DNA of 64,000 nucleotides from Pseudoalteromonas citrea (GTDB lineage Bacteria > Pseudomonadota > Gammaproteobacteria > Enterobacterales > Alteromonadaceae), in contig NZ_AHBZ03000012.1 in the NCBI RefSeq assembly GCF_000238375.3, forward strand, positions 186,001-250,000, read 5' to 3'. The notes below the pieces were generated by a model, which ran no database searches, was not told the DNA's origin, and saw nothing but the letters and a program-made list of their open reading frames with translations. Positions 56,669-64,000 of this stretch are shown one piece after another. Made by a program: the position numbers and the translations under genes. Each line of letters opens with the position of its first letter. The stretch's first letter is position 1.

Positions 56669-57117
56669 ACGTTTAGGGCCTCTGTTGGTAAGCCAAGTAT
56701 TCTAGATCATCCCACTCACTAAACCCAGACCATTAACGAATAATTACTTTAATTAGCACAGAAAGCCCCTCATTCACCTTCACTGAGTCGTTTTGAATAG
56801 GATATGCCGCAAAATGGGGCTTAAAGCGCTTAGATGACAATTTACTTACAATCAAACCAACAAAGCGTATTTTTTTTGCACAGACCAACATGGAATTGGT
56901 CACAAAAAGTTCATTAAGTGCAAATTATCCATCATTTTCGACAAAACATAGTAACCATCTGAATTTATAAAAGAAAAATATTTTCACAAAAGATATTGAA
57001 ATGTCTGTAGCGCCCTGTATTCATGGCTTTGACACACTTCTTAAATATTAATAAACAATGTTATCCACAGATTCTGTGGGTAACTCTATAAACACCAATA
57101 AAATAAGGCCCTACGGC
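56669..57117. other. Intergenic region with a promoter-like motif and paired DnaA boxes
   Basis: About 450 bases. A TTGACA element at 57029-57034 is followed by AT-rich sequence without a good -10. Inverted DnaA-box-like sites lie at 57061-57069 and 57075-57083. The left part should contain the promoter of the MATE-uvrB operon on the minus strand. No credible gene of normal size was seen. Confidence 0.5.
57061..57083. promoter_or_regulatory. Inverted pair of DnaA-box-like sequences
   Basis: TTATCCACA at 57061-57069 is a perfect consensus DnaA box. Five bases on, TGTGGGTAA (57075-57083) is an inverted box with one mismatch. The two can also pair as a 9-bp stem with one G-U. DnaA binding is plausible but a plain hairpin is possible. 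Confidence 0.45.
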
Positions 57118-57240
57118 ATGATCTCTCATTACAGAGTTTTTAGTATTGCACGATCTTTATACACTTTGATGATGATCTTTCTCTTCACAATGATGTTTCT
57201 GTGCTACGCGTATTTTTTAGCCCAGGAAGAACCGCCATAA
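57118..57240 (+). CDS. Possible 40-residue single-span membrane protein
   Basis: A short frame with ATG at 57118, an AAGG motif about ten bases upstream, and a coherent hydrophobic segment (YTLMMIFLFTMMFLCYAYFL) between a basic N-terminus and an acidic end (AQEEPP). The topology fits a small inner-membrane protein. An in-frame ATG at 57058 would overlap the DnaA-box palindrome and is less likely. There is no homology evidence. Confidence 0.4.
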   Translation: MISHYRVFSIARSLYTLMMIFLFTMMFLCYAYFLAQEEPP

Positions 57241-57622
57241 AAATAGAGGTAACCTCATGTTTTAAAATTAAATTATTTTTTTGATGAATAAAAGTACTCT
57301 CAATAGCGATAGTGATAGAACAATTTACCTCCCCGACTTCCATAGTCTGCAAAGTTTTGTCTCACAAAAACAGAGATCAGAGTAGATAGATCTCTAAGCA
57401 GTGAGAATGATCAAAATCAATTTTGTAAAAAACAGGCTTTTTGGTTAAAATTACACCTTAATGCTTAAAATTTACCACTTTTGTTTAAGAGGCCTATTTG
57501 CAACGGGCCTTACTAAAACTCTAAAATGCATAATGACCGTTAGGATTTCGCCATAAAAACACTCAAATCGAATATAAAACCACCGAACAACACGGTTTTT
57601 TTATTTTCTCGCATTTTATTAG
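57241..57622. other. AT-rich intergenic region before the tRNA-Asn array
   Basis: About 380 bases without a gene. Near 57578-57607 an AAACC...GGTTT hairpin is followed by T-rich sequence and may end transcription from upstream. Nothing else was recognised before the tRNA promoter. Confidence 0.45.
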
Positions 57623-57651
57623 TTGACACCTTGGGCCTGTGTCATTAATAT
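57623..57651 (+). promoter_or_regulatory. Sigma70 promoter of the tRNA-Asn array
   Basis: A consensus -35 TTGACA (57623-57628) and -10 TAATAT (57646-57651) are separated by 17 bases, and a GC-rich discriminator (TTCGCCCCG) follows. The first tRNA begins 25 bases after the -10. This matches the promoter of the tRNA-Asp array in type. Confidence 0.87.
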
Positions 57652-57676
57652 TTCGCCCCGTTGAGAGACACACGCT

Positions 57677-57753
57677 TCCCCCTTAGCTCAGTTGGTTAGA
57701 GCGACGGACTGTTAATCCGCAGGTCCCCCGTTCGAGTCGGGGAGGGGGAGCCA
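57677..57753 (+). tRNA. tRNA-Asn (GTT), copy 1
   Basis: A 77-base tRNA with encoded CCA: acceptor TCCCCCT/AGGGGGA with discriminator G, D arm GCTCAGTTGGTTAGAGC, anticodon GTT in CTGTTAATC, and T loop GTTCGAGTC. It matches tRNA-Asn. Confidence 0.97.
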
Positions 57754-57775
57754 AATTTCTTAACGTAATAACGAT

Positions 57776-57852
57776 TCCCCCTTAGCTCAGTTGGTTAGAG
57801 CGACGGACTGTTAATCCGCAGGTCCCCCGTTCGAGTCGGGGAGGGGGAGCCA
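57776..57852 (+). tRNA. tRNA-Asn (GTT), copy 2
   Basis: Identical 77-base tRNA-Asn with GTT anticodon and encoded CCA, 22 bases after copy 1. Confidence 0.97.
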
Positions 57853-57872
57853 AATCGTTATGTGATAATTGT

Positions 57873-57949
57873 TCCCCCTTAGCTCAGTTGGTTAGAGCGA
57901 CGGACTGTTAATCCGCAGGTCCCCCGTTCGAGTCGGGGAGGGGGAGCCA
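57873..57949 (+). tRNA. tRNA-Asn (GTT), copy 3
   Basis: Identical 77-base tRNA-Asn with GTT anticodon and encoded CCA, 20 bases after copy 2. Confidence 0.97.
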
Positions 57950-57974
57950 ATATCACCGTAATTTCTCATATAGT

Positions 57975-58051
57975 TCCCCCTTAGCTCAGTTGGTTAGAGC
58001 GACGGACTGTTAATCCGCAGGTCCCCCGTTCGAGTCGGGGAGGGGGAGCCA
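57975..58051 (+). tRNA. tRNA-Asn (GTT), copy 4
   Basis: Identical 77-base tRNA-Asn with GTT anticodon and encoded CCA, 25 bases after copy 3. No clear terminator hairpin follows before the next gene. Confidence 0.97.
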
Positions 58052-58171
58052 ATATGACGAATCTAATAGACTTTTCCTCTTATTTGCACTACTCTACAAA
58101 AGTTTTTCGAAAACCATCACTGGTTACTTAAAAATACAAAATTTTCTCTTCCTTAACAGATAGATAAAACA

Positions 58172-60115
58172 ATGGCTGGTTTTAAAAAACTTATATTTTT
58201 ACAATTCTCTCTATGGCTAACATTTTCATTGATTGGCACATTCTTTTTTGCCTCTAGTTTTGACTCTGCTGTGAGTAAAGCTCAGCAAAGTGCGCAAGTC
58301 ATGGTCACGCAATATATCCAAAACAAAACAATGAGCAATGTAACGCCCGAGCATATTCGCCAAGCGTTATCGAGTGGCAATGTGTTTTCTACATTTATTG
58401 TTCGCGATTTTAACGGTGATACCGTATTAAATGTCGATACCGCTGCCCCACTCCCTGTTTTAGCTGAAATGATTGAAGCGAGTATTAATGCCGTTCGGCC
58501 CCAGTTTTCTGTCAATATCGCAAAAGATATAAAAATTGAATTTTTAATTAATGCGCAAAGCCAAGCTCAACTACTGCAACAAGCCCTACTCTTGCTTTTT
58601 GTCCTCACAGCACTCGTTGCCTTTATCCCTATCATTTATATGAAAGCAATATATAAGCGTTTAAACCGGAATGTGAGTATTACCGTTGCAAATGCAGTTG
58701 ACGTGTACATAACGCAAAATCAAGTTACAGAAAGCATTGAAAACGAATTTAACACTACGAAAATGCAGGCTTTAGGTGCAGAGCTCGCCCCCTCTTTCAA
58801 CCGCTTAGCCCATTTTTTGAAAAGTAAGCAAGAAGATATCCAAACAGCTGCGCAAAGTATTAAGCAAGAAGCCTATAAAGATGTCATCACCGGTCTTGGT
58901 AACCGGAACATGTTTGTCGAATATTATGAACACCAAATTGAATCCAGCAGTAAAAAAAGCTTTGGTACATTGGCTATGATACGTTGTAGCGAGCTGCAAG
59001 TGATTAACCAAACTCGTGGCTACCAAAAAGGTGACGAATATATTAAGTCGGTGTCGGATATTATTAAACACGTCAGCGGCACTTATACTGGTAGCCAAAC
59101 ATTTCGTTTAAACAGCTCTGACTTCTCGGTTATATTACCGAATGTTCCTTCTAAAGAAGCCGAACATTTTGGCGAAACTTTACAAGCAAGGTTTACACAA
59201 TTTCAGCAAAATCAAGAACTCAGTTCAGTAGCAAATACTGGTATTGTTCCTTACGAAACAGGTAAACCGCTCGGTGAGTTACTGTCTGTGGTTGATAACG
59301 CGATGAGTATGGCACAAAGCAAACAAGCTAATGCATGGCATATCCAGCGCGAGTCGGATCTGGTAAATAATGTAGGAGCTGGATTTGGTAACCAAAACTG
59401 GCGCAAAGTCATTCACGATGTAATCGACTCTAAACGTGTTAGCTTAATGATGCAAAACATCATGCCTATTGGTAAAAATGTAAAAGCATATGCTGAGATT
59501 CAAGCGCGCTTTAAAACAGAAGAAGGCCAAATGCTACCTACGGCTTCGTTTCTAGCTATGGCCGAAAAGCTCGATATGGCGATCGAAATCGATAAGCTGA
59601 TCATAGACAGCTCTCTAGAATTAATTAAAACTCGTAACTTTACCGAAAAATTCTTTGGTATCAATGTAACGGCTTCCAGTGCCCATAGCGATCAATTTGT
59701 TATTTGGCTTGAAAGACGTTTACTCAAAGACGCTAACATCGCTTCTAAGTTAGTATTTGAAGTCAGTGAATTTGGACTACAACAAAATATCAAAGCAAGT
59801 AAACGCTTTATCGATATGGTGCATCGTGTCGGTGCACGTATTACCGTTGAGCGCTTTGGTGTTGGCCTTACCTCATTCAAATTCTTCCGAGATTTAAAGC
59901 CAGATTTCATCAAAATGGATGCAAGCTACACCCGTGGTCTAGAAGAAGATAAAAATAATCAGTACTTTATGCGATTAATGGTCGATCTAGCACACCGGAT
60001 TGGTGTCAGCGTATTTGCAGAAGGCGTTGAAAGCCAAGAAGAAAAGCACATTGTAGAGACCCTCTGCTTAGATGGCGTGCAAGGCTATTACATCGAAAAA
60101 CCCAAAGAAATATAA
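58172..60115 (+). CDS. csrD: CsrD-like protein with degenerate GGDEF and EAL domains
   Basis: A 647-residue membrane protein: segments at about residues 8-28 and 132-155 flank a periplasmic domain, then a HAMP-like linker, a GGDEF domain (DVITGLGNRN at about 245) and an EAL domain. Both active sites are degenerate: GGDEF is NSSDF (about 312-317), EAL is AEIQ (about 442), and the DDFG metal motif is ERFG (about 560). E. coli CsrD has 646 residues with the same layout and inactive sites, and promotes RNase E decay of the CsrB/C RNAs. That role is inferred here; the Vibrio orthologue name is MshH. Confidence 0.75.
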   Translation: MAGFKKLIFLQFSLWLTFSLIGTFFFASSFDSAVSKAQQSAQVMVTQYIQNKTMSNVTPEHIRQALSSGNVFSTFIVRDFNGDTVLNVDTAAPLPVLAEMIEASINAVRPQFSVNIAKDIKIEFLINAQSQAQLLQQALLLLFVLTALVAFIPIIYMKAIYKRLNRNVSITVANAVDVYITQNQVTESIENEFNTTKMQALGAELAPSFNRLAHFLKSKQEDIQTAAQSIKQEAYKDVITGLGNRNMFVEYYEHQIESSSKKSFGTLAMIRCSELQVINQTRGYQKGDEYIKSVSDIIKHVSGTYTGSQTFRLNSSDFSVILPNVPSKEAEHFGETLQARFTQFQQNQELSSVANTGIVPYETGKPLGELLSVVDNAMSMAQSKQANAWHIQRESDLVNNVGAGFGNQNWRKVIHDVIDSKRVSLMMQNIMPIGKNVKAYAEIQARFKTEEGQMLPTASFLAMAEKLDMAIEIDKLIIDSSLELIKTRNFTEKFFGINVTASSAHSDQFVIWLERRLLKDANIASKLVFEVSEFGLQQNIKASKRFIDMVHRVGARITVERFGVGLTSFKFFRDLKPDFIKMDASYTRGLEEDKNNQYFMRLMVDLAHRIGVSVFAEGVESQEEKHIVETLCLDGVQGYYIEKPKEI

Positions 60116-60305
60116 GCATTAAGCCAATCTATATGAGTCATAATACCGTAATGGTATTGTGACTTACTCACTAGGCTGTCAACAAAAACGCGCAAATTTG
60201 GTAGATATTAAATAAACACCTTTGTATTTATTATGATCTTCTCGTTTAAAATTGCTAAAATCCCAACCAAATGACCATCCATCAGTTTTTAGCAAAGGGG
60301 CTTTA

Positions 60306-60887
60306 ATGACTGAATATATTATGTTGCTTATTGGCACGGTGCTGGTAAACAACTTTGTATTGGTGCAATTTCTTGGCTTATGCCCATTTATGGGGGTATC
60401 TGGAAAGTTAGACACCGCCATAGGCATGTCCTTAGCCACAACATTTGTGCTGACATTGGCCTCAGTGACCAGTTATTTAGTTAATCAATATATCTTGTTA
60501 CCTCTCGAGCTCGATTTTTTAAGAACGATGAGCTTTATTCTCGTGATCGCCGTTGTGGTCCAATTTACAGAAATGGTGGTGCGTAAAACCAGTCCAACTC
60601 TTTACCGACTACTTGGGATCTTCTTGCCATTAATCACAACGAACTGCGCAGTATTGGGTGTTGCACTCTTAAACATAAACAATAACCATACTCTGATCGA
60701 GTCTGCTGTATATGGCTTTGGTGCAGCGGTTGGTTTTTCCTTGGTACTTGTTTTGTTTGCCGCATTACGTGAGCGTTTAGCGCTTGCCGATGTGCCTGCT
60801 CCCTTTAAAGGTGCGTCTATTGCAATGATCACCGCAGGCCTTATGTCTCTTGCCTTTATGGGCTTTTCTGGATTAGTGAAGTTATAA
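60306..60887 (+). CDS. rsxA: Electron transport complex subunit RsxA (RnfA)
   Basis: A 193-residue inner-membrane protein with six membrane segments, the same length as E. coli RsxA. The N-terminal [20 protein letters not shown] and the central [15 protein letters not shown], with the conserved cysteines that bind the membrane-embedded iron-sulphur cluster, are present. It is part of the Rnf/Rsx complex that moves electrons between NADH and ferredoxin and, in E. coli, helps keep SoxR reduced. The start at 60306 follows an AAAGGGG site; an upstream in-frame ATG is too far and lacks family sequence. Two bases separate it from rsxB. Confidence 0.96.
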   Translation: MTEYIMLLIGTVLVNNFVLVQFLGLCPFMGVSGKLDTAIGMSLATTFVLTLASVTSYLVNQYILLPLELDFLRTMSFILVIAVVVQFTEMVVRKTSPTLYRLLGIFLPLITTNCAVLGVALLNINNNHTLIESAVYGFGAAVGFSLVLVLFAALRERLALADVPAPFKGASIAMITAGLMSLAFMGFSGLVKL

Positions 60888-60889
60888 CG

Positions 60890-61444
60890 ATGACGTTGAT
60901 GTACGCTTTAATTGCGCTTGGCTCGTTAGCCCTCATCTTTGGTGTAATTTTAGGTTACGCCGCCGTAAAATACCGAGTTGAAAGTAGCCCCATTGTAGAA
61001 CAAGTTGATGCTATTTTACCTCAAACCCAATGCGGCCAATGCGGCTACCCTGGCTGCCGTCCTTATGCAGAAGCCATTGCCAATGGTGATGAAATAAATA
61101 AATGTCCGCCAGGTGGTGAAGCTACGGTTAAAAAACTCGCAGATTTAATGGGCGTTGATGCAAAACCCCTCGCCGGCGGTGAAGAAGCAGAGCCTATCAA
61201 AACGGTTGCCTACATTCGAGAAGATGAATGTATTGGGTGTACAAAGTGTATTCAAGCATGCCCTGTAGACGCAATTGTCGGTGCGACCCGTCAAATGCAT
61301 ACCGTCATCGATGATGAGTGTACAGGGTGCGATTTATGCGTAGAACCCTGCCCCGTCGATTGTATTGATATGCTTCCTGTAGAACAAACAAAGCAAACAT
61401 GGAAATGGCAACTCAATGCTATCTCCGTGACGCAAATAGATTAA
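60890..61444 (+). CDS. rsxB: Electron transport complex subunit RsxB (RnfB)
   Basis: A 184-residue subunit with one N-terminal membrane helix, an iron-sulphur domain with the CxxCGxxGC pattern ([18 protein letters not shown], about residue 45) and two 4Fe-4S ferredoxin motifs ([16 protein letters not shown] and [16 protein letters not shown]). The order and length match E. coli RsxB (192). It passes electrons between the RsxC flavin/iron-sulphur subunit and the membrane part. It lies between rsxA and rsxC with very short gaps. Confidence 0.97.
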   Translation: MTLMYALIALGSLALIFGVILGYAAVKYRVESSPIVEQVDAILPQTQCGQCGYPGCRPYAEAIANGDEINKCPPGGEATVKKLADLMGVDAKPLAGGEEAEPIKTVAYIREDECIGCTKCIQACPVDAIVGATRQMHTVIDDECTGCDLCVEPCPVDCIDMLPVEQTKQTWKWQLNAISVTQID

Positions 61445-61453
61445 GAGGTTTAA

Positions 61454-64000
61454 GTGGATACATTACTTGAACAAATAGAACGAGGGACGCTTTGGCAGTT
61501 TCCTGGAGGCATTCATCCTCCACAACAAAAAACGCTTTCAAACCACAAACCAATAGCACGTTTAGCCCTGCCGTCTAAGCTAGTTTTACCGCTAAAACAA
61601 CATATTGGTGCCAACGGGCAATTAATTGTTAATAAAGGGCAACATGTTTTAAAAGGACAAGCGCTCACCCAGCCCAGTGGTAATTGGTCATTGCCGATTC
61701 ATGCGCCAACATCGGGCGAAATCACTGATATAGCTCCAATGCCCTCAGCTCACCCATCAGCATTACCTGAATTAAGTATTATTTTAACCCCAGATGGTGA
61801 AGATACGTGGGCCGAGTTGACCCCCACCAGCAATATAGAACAGCTGTCACATCATGCTTTAATTGAGTTAATTCATAATGCCGGTATTGCAGGTATGGGC
61901 GGCGCTGGCTTTCCCACGTATATTAAAGCCGACAGCCAACGCCCCGTTGAGTTTTTTATTGTCAATGGCGTGGAATGTGAACCGTATATTACTGCCGATG
62001 ACATGCTAATGCGCGAACACGCAGAGCAAATTGTACAAGGCATTGAAATAATGCAGCACTTGCTCACGCCCACAATCACGATTATTGGGATTGAAGACAA
62101 TAAACCTGAAGCTGTAGAGGCTTTGCAGCTCGCCAGCCAGCACAACTCAAACATTATTGTCAGAGCAATACCCACTGTATATCCATCAGGTGGTGAGAAA
62201 CAGTTGATCAAAGTGCTCACCTCTCAGGAAGTACCCAGTGGCGGAATTCCTGCTGACATTGGTGTTTTGGTGCAAAATGTCGGGACCTTATTTGCTATCA
62301 GTGAAGCCGTATTCAAGGGTAAACCTTTAATTGAACGTGTCGTCACCGTAACAGGCAGTACCATTACAGATGCACGCAATGTTTGGGCATTAATTGGCAC
62401 AGAGATAAAACACTTACTAGATAGCCAAGGGTTTGAACCGGTCGACGCACAACGCGTTGTCATGGGCGGACCAATGATGGGCTTTACACTTCCTACGGTT
62501 AGGATCCCTGTCGTCAAAACCACCAACTGCATTTTGGCACCAGATAACTCAGAATTAGCACACGCAGGCGAAGAAAAAGCCTGTATTCGTTGTAGTGCAT
62601 GTGCTGACGTTTGCCCGCAAACCTTATTACCACAGCAATTACAGTGGTTTGCCAAAGGCAAAGAGTACGACAAATTAGAGAGTTATAACCTATTCGATTG
62701 TATTGAATGTGGTGCTTGTTCCTATGTTTGCCCGAGTGAGATACCACTAGTACAGTATTATCGTGTGGCAAAAGCGGAGATCAGAGAACAAAAAATAGAA
62801 CAGATCAACGCCGAACGTGCCAAAGTGCGGTTTGAGGCGCGTAAAGCGCGTTTGGAACAAGAGCAAGAAGAACGAAAAAACCGCCATTCACGCTCATCTT
62901 CTCGTTCAGCCAAGCCCGCTGCAGAAAAAGCAAAAGTGGCGGATGCATTATCTCGTGTTGCACAGAAACAAGGTGAACAATCAGCCGTGCAAGCCGCAAT
63001 TGAGCGCGCTAAAGCCAAAAAAATGGCCGATGGCAGCTTAGCACCTGATAACAGCGAAATGATGCAAGAACGCGAAAAGCGTAAAGAACAAGCTCGTCAA
63101 TACAAAGCACAAAAGCAAAATGACGATACGCCTAGCGATAGTAAAACAGCGGTGGCAGCGGCGATTGCACGTGCAAAAGCGAAAAAGGCCGCTCAACTCG
63201 CTGAAAGTGACGCTCTAACAGAAACTAAATCGACCGACACCAAAACAAATGAAGCTGATCCGCGTAAAGCGTCAGTTGCCGCAGCGATTGCACGTGCCAA
63301 GGCCAAAAAAGCCGCTAAGCTTGAGCAAAACGATGACGCTGAAGAGCAAGCTCAAACTTCAGACTCTTTGACAGACACACCAGCAGAGCCTGACCCACGT
63401 AAAGCCGCAGTTGCCGCAGCGATTGCACGTGCCAAAGCCAAAAAAGCCGCTAAGCTTGAGCAAAACGATGACGCTGAAGAGCTAGCACAAACCTCTGTGA
63501 TAGACACACCAGCAGAGCCTGATCCTGACCCACGTAAAGCCGTAGTTGCCGCAGCGATTGCACGTGCCAAAGCAAAAAAGGCCGCCAAGCTTGAGCAAAG
63601 CAATGACGCTGAAGAGCTAGCTCAAACTTCAGACTCTGTGACAGACACACCAGCAGAGCCTGATCCTGACCCACGTAAAGCCGCAGTTGCCGCAGCGATT
63701 GCACGTGCCAAAGCAAAAAAGGCCGCCAAGCTTGAGCAAAGCAATGACGCTGAAGAGCTAGCACAAACTTCAGACTCTGTGATAGACACACCAGCAGAGC
63801 CTGATCCTGACCCACGTAAAGCCGCAGTTGCCGCAGCGATTGCACGTGCCAAAGCAAAAAAGGCCGCCAAGCTTGAGCAAAGCAATGACGCTGAAGAGCT
63901 AGCACAAACTTCAGACTCTGTGATAGACACACCAGCAGAGCCTGATCCTGACCCACGTAAAGCCGCAGTTGCTGCAGCGATTGCACGTGCCAAGGCCAAA
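61454..64000 (+). CDS. rsxC: Electron transport complex subunit RsxC (RnfC), incomplete at window end
   Basis: The gene starts at GTG 61454, nine bases after the rsxB stop and preceded by AAGAGG. It is open to the last base (849 codons). The family start (TLWQFPGGIHPP), the NADH/flavin-binding region (GMGGAGFPTYIKA), and two 4Fe-4S motifs (CIRCSACADVCPQ at about residue 377; CIECGACSYVCPS at about 416) are intact. From about residue 440 a charged Ala/Lys/Glu-rich helical tail begins and becomes a tandem repeat of 45-47 residues. E. coli RsxC has 740 residues, so this tail is unusually long. The stop lies outside the window. Confidence 0.95.
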   Translation, partial: MDTLLEQIERGTLWQFPGGIHPPQQKTLSNHKPIARLALPSKLVLPLKQHIGANGQLIVNKGQHVLKGQALTQPSGNWSLPIHAPTSGEITDIAPMPSAHPSALPELSIILTPDGEDTWAELTPTSNIEQLSHHALIELIHNAGIAGMGGAGFPTYIKADSQRPVEFFIVNGVECEPYITADDMLMREHAEQIVQGIEIMQHLLTPTITIIGIEDNKPEAVEALQLASQHNSNIIVRAIPTVYPSGGEKQLIKVLTSQEVPSGGIPADIGVLVQNVGTLFAISEAVFKGKPLIERVVTVTGSTITDARNVWALIGTEIKHLLDSQGFEPVDAQRVVMGGPMMGFTLPTVRIPVVKTTNCILAPDNSELAHAGEEKACIRCSACADVCPQTLLPQQLQWFAKGKEYDKLESYNLFDCIECGACSYVCPSEIPLVQYYRVAKAEIREQKIEQINAERAKVRFEARKARLEQEQEERKNRHSRSSSRSAKPAAEKAKVADALSRVAQKQGEQSAVQAAIERAKAKKMADGSLAPDNSEMMQEREKRKEQARQYKAQKQNDDTPSDSKTAVAAAIARAKAKKAAQLAESDALTETKSTDTKTNEADPRKASVAAAIARAKAKKAAKLEQNDDAEEQAQTSDSLTDTPAEPDPRKAAVAAAIARAKAKKAAKLEQNDDAEELAQTSVIDTPAEPDPDPRKAVVAAAIARAKAKKAAKLEQSNDAEELAQTSDSVTDTPAEPDPDPRKAAVAAAIARAKAKKAAKLEQSNDAEELAQTSDSVIDTPAEPDPDPRKAAVAAAIARAKAKKAAKLEQSNDAEELAQTSDSVIDTPAEPDPDPRKAAVAAAIARAKAK
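63257..64000 (+). repeat. In-frame tandem repeat in the rsxC tail
   Basis: At least six units start with a DPRKA..VAAAIARAKAKKAAK block; the conserved GCAGCGATTG core lies at 63281, 63416, 63551, 63692, 63833 and 63974, giving spacings of 135, 135, 141, 141 and 141 bases. The last units are nearly identical at the DNA level. Looser copies of the VAAAIARAKAKK core occur earlier, at about 62990 and 63150. The array continues past the window edge. Confidence 0.93.

Noticed and set aside
57061-57083. Chromosomal replication origin suggested by the DnaA boxes
   Set aside because: There are only two boxes, and dnaA, dnaN, gidA or a similar origin neighbourhood is absent.
58172-60115. Active diguanylate cyclase or phosphodiesterase
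   Set aside because: The GGDEF, EAL and DDFG motifs are all replaced, so catalysis is not expected.
63352-63999. Long minus-strand frames with a repetitive Ala/Ser-rich or Gln/Leu-rich product
   Set aside because: They are shadows of the tandem repeat in rsxC, which has a full start, family motifs and operon context on the + strand.

Overview
The window looks like chromosomal DNA of a marine gammaproteobacterium of the Alteromonadales, most likely Pseudoalteromonas. This is inferred from the moderately AT-rich coding style, the block mltD-gloB-methyltransferase-rnhA/dnaQ-tRNA-Asp, the block flavodoxin-truC-yqcC with DUF3549 and DUF3301 proteins, an rsxABC operon with an Ala/Lys-rich RsxC tail, and the number of outer-membrane and two-component genes. 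No species assignment was possible without a search. No insertion sequence, prophage, integrase or CRISPR array was seen.

Layout. 1-10.9 kb: the 3' part of fadE, an ABC transporter pair, a peroxiredoxin, an SMP-30 type lipoprotein, a membrane-anchored XRE regulator, and a divergent pair of a DUF5916 outer-membrane protein and a CadC-like regulator with a propeller-like domain. 11-11.8 kb: seven identical tRNA-Asp(GTC) genes behind one strong promoter. 11.9-17.8 kb: a TIGR03503-like protein, dnaQ, rnhA, a methyltransferase, gloB and mltD. 17.8-20.8 kb: flavodoxin, truC, yqcC, DUF3549 and DUF3301 genes. 20.9-28.6 kb: a frameshifted S66 LD-carboxypeptidase, a MASE1-CHASE hybrid kinase, a fatty acid desaturase, a racemase/GST operon and a divergent LysR gene.

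28.7-34.4 kb is the most accessory-looking part. It holds a coiled-coil membrane protein, a PhlD-like type III polyketide synthase, and a four-gene operon of two spondin-domain proteins with a response regulator and a histidine kinase. 34.5-43.2 kb has a second two-component system apparently co-transcribed with a di-haem cytochrome c peroxidase, several small proteins, and a GAF-PAS hybrid kinase. 43.2-44.4 kb has a translationally coupled pair: a sirtuin lacking zinc cysteines and a small HslV/proteasome-like Ntn hydrolase, both with TTG starts. 44.5-53.2 kb holds an EamA transporter, a chemoreceptor, a multi-Fas1 lipoprotein with an inserted Y-X4-D type domain, an outer-membrane barrel and a TPR histidine kinase.

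53.3-64 kb returns to housekeeping genes: uvrB with a MATE exporter, four tRNA-Asn(GTT) genes, a CsrD-like degenerate GGDEF/EAL protein, and rsxA-rsxB-rsxC. RsxC runs off the end of the window inside a tandem repeat. Long stretches are ordinary core genome. The strongest candidates for something under-described are the sirtuin/Ntn-hydrolase pair, the nested Fas1 protein, the orphan PhlD-like synthase with its palindromic promoter, and the peroxidase-kinase-regulator operon with a basic sensor insert.
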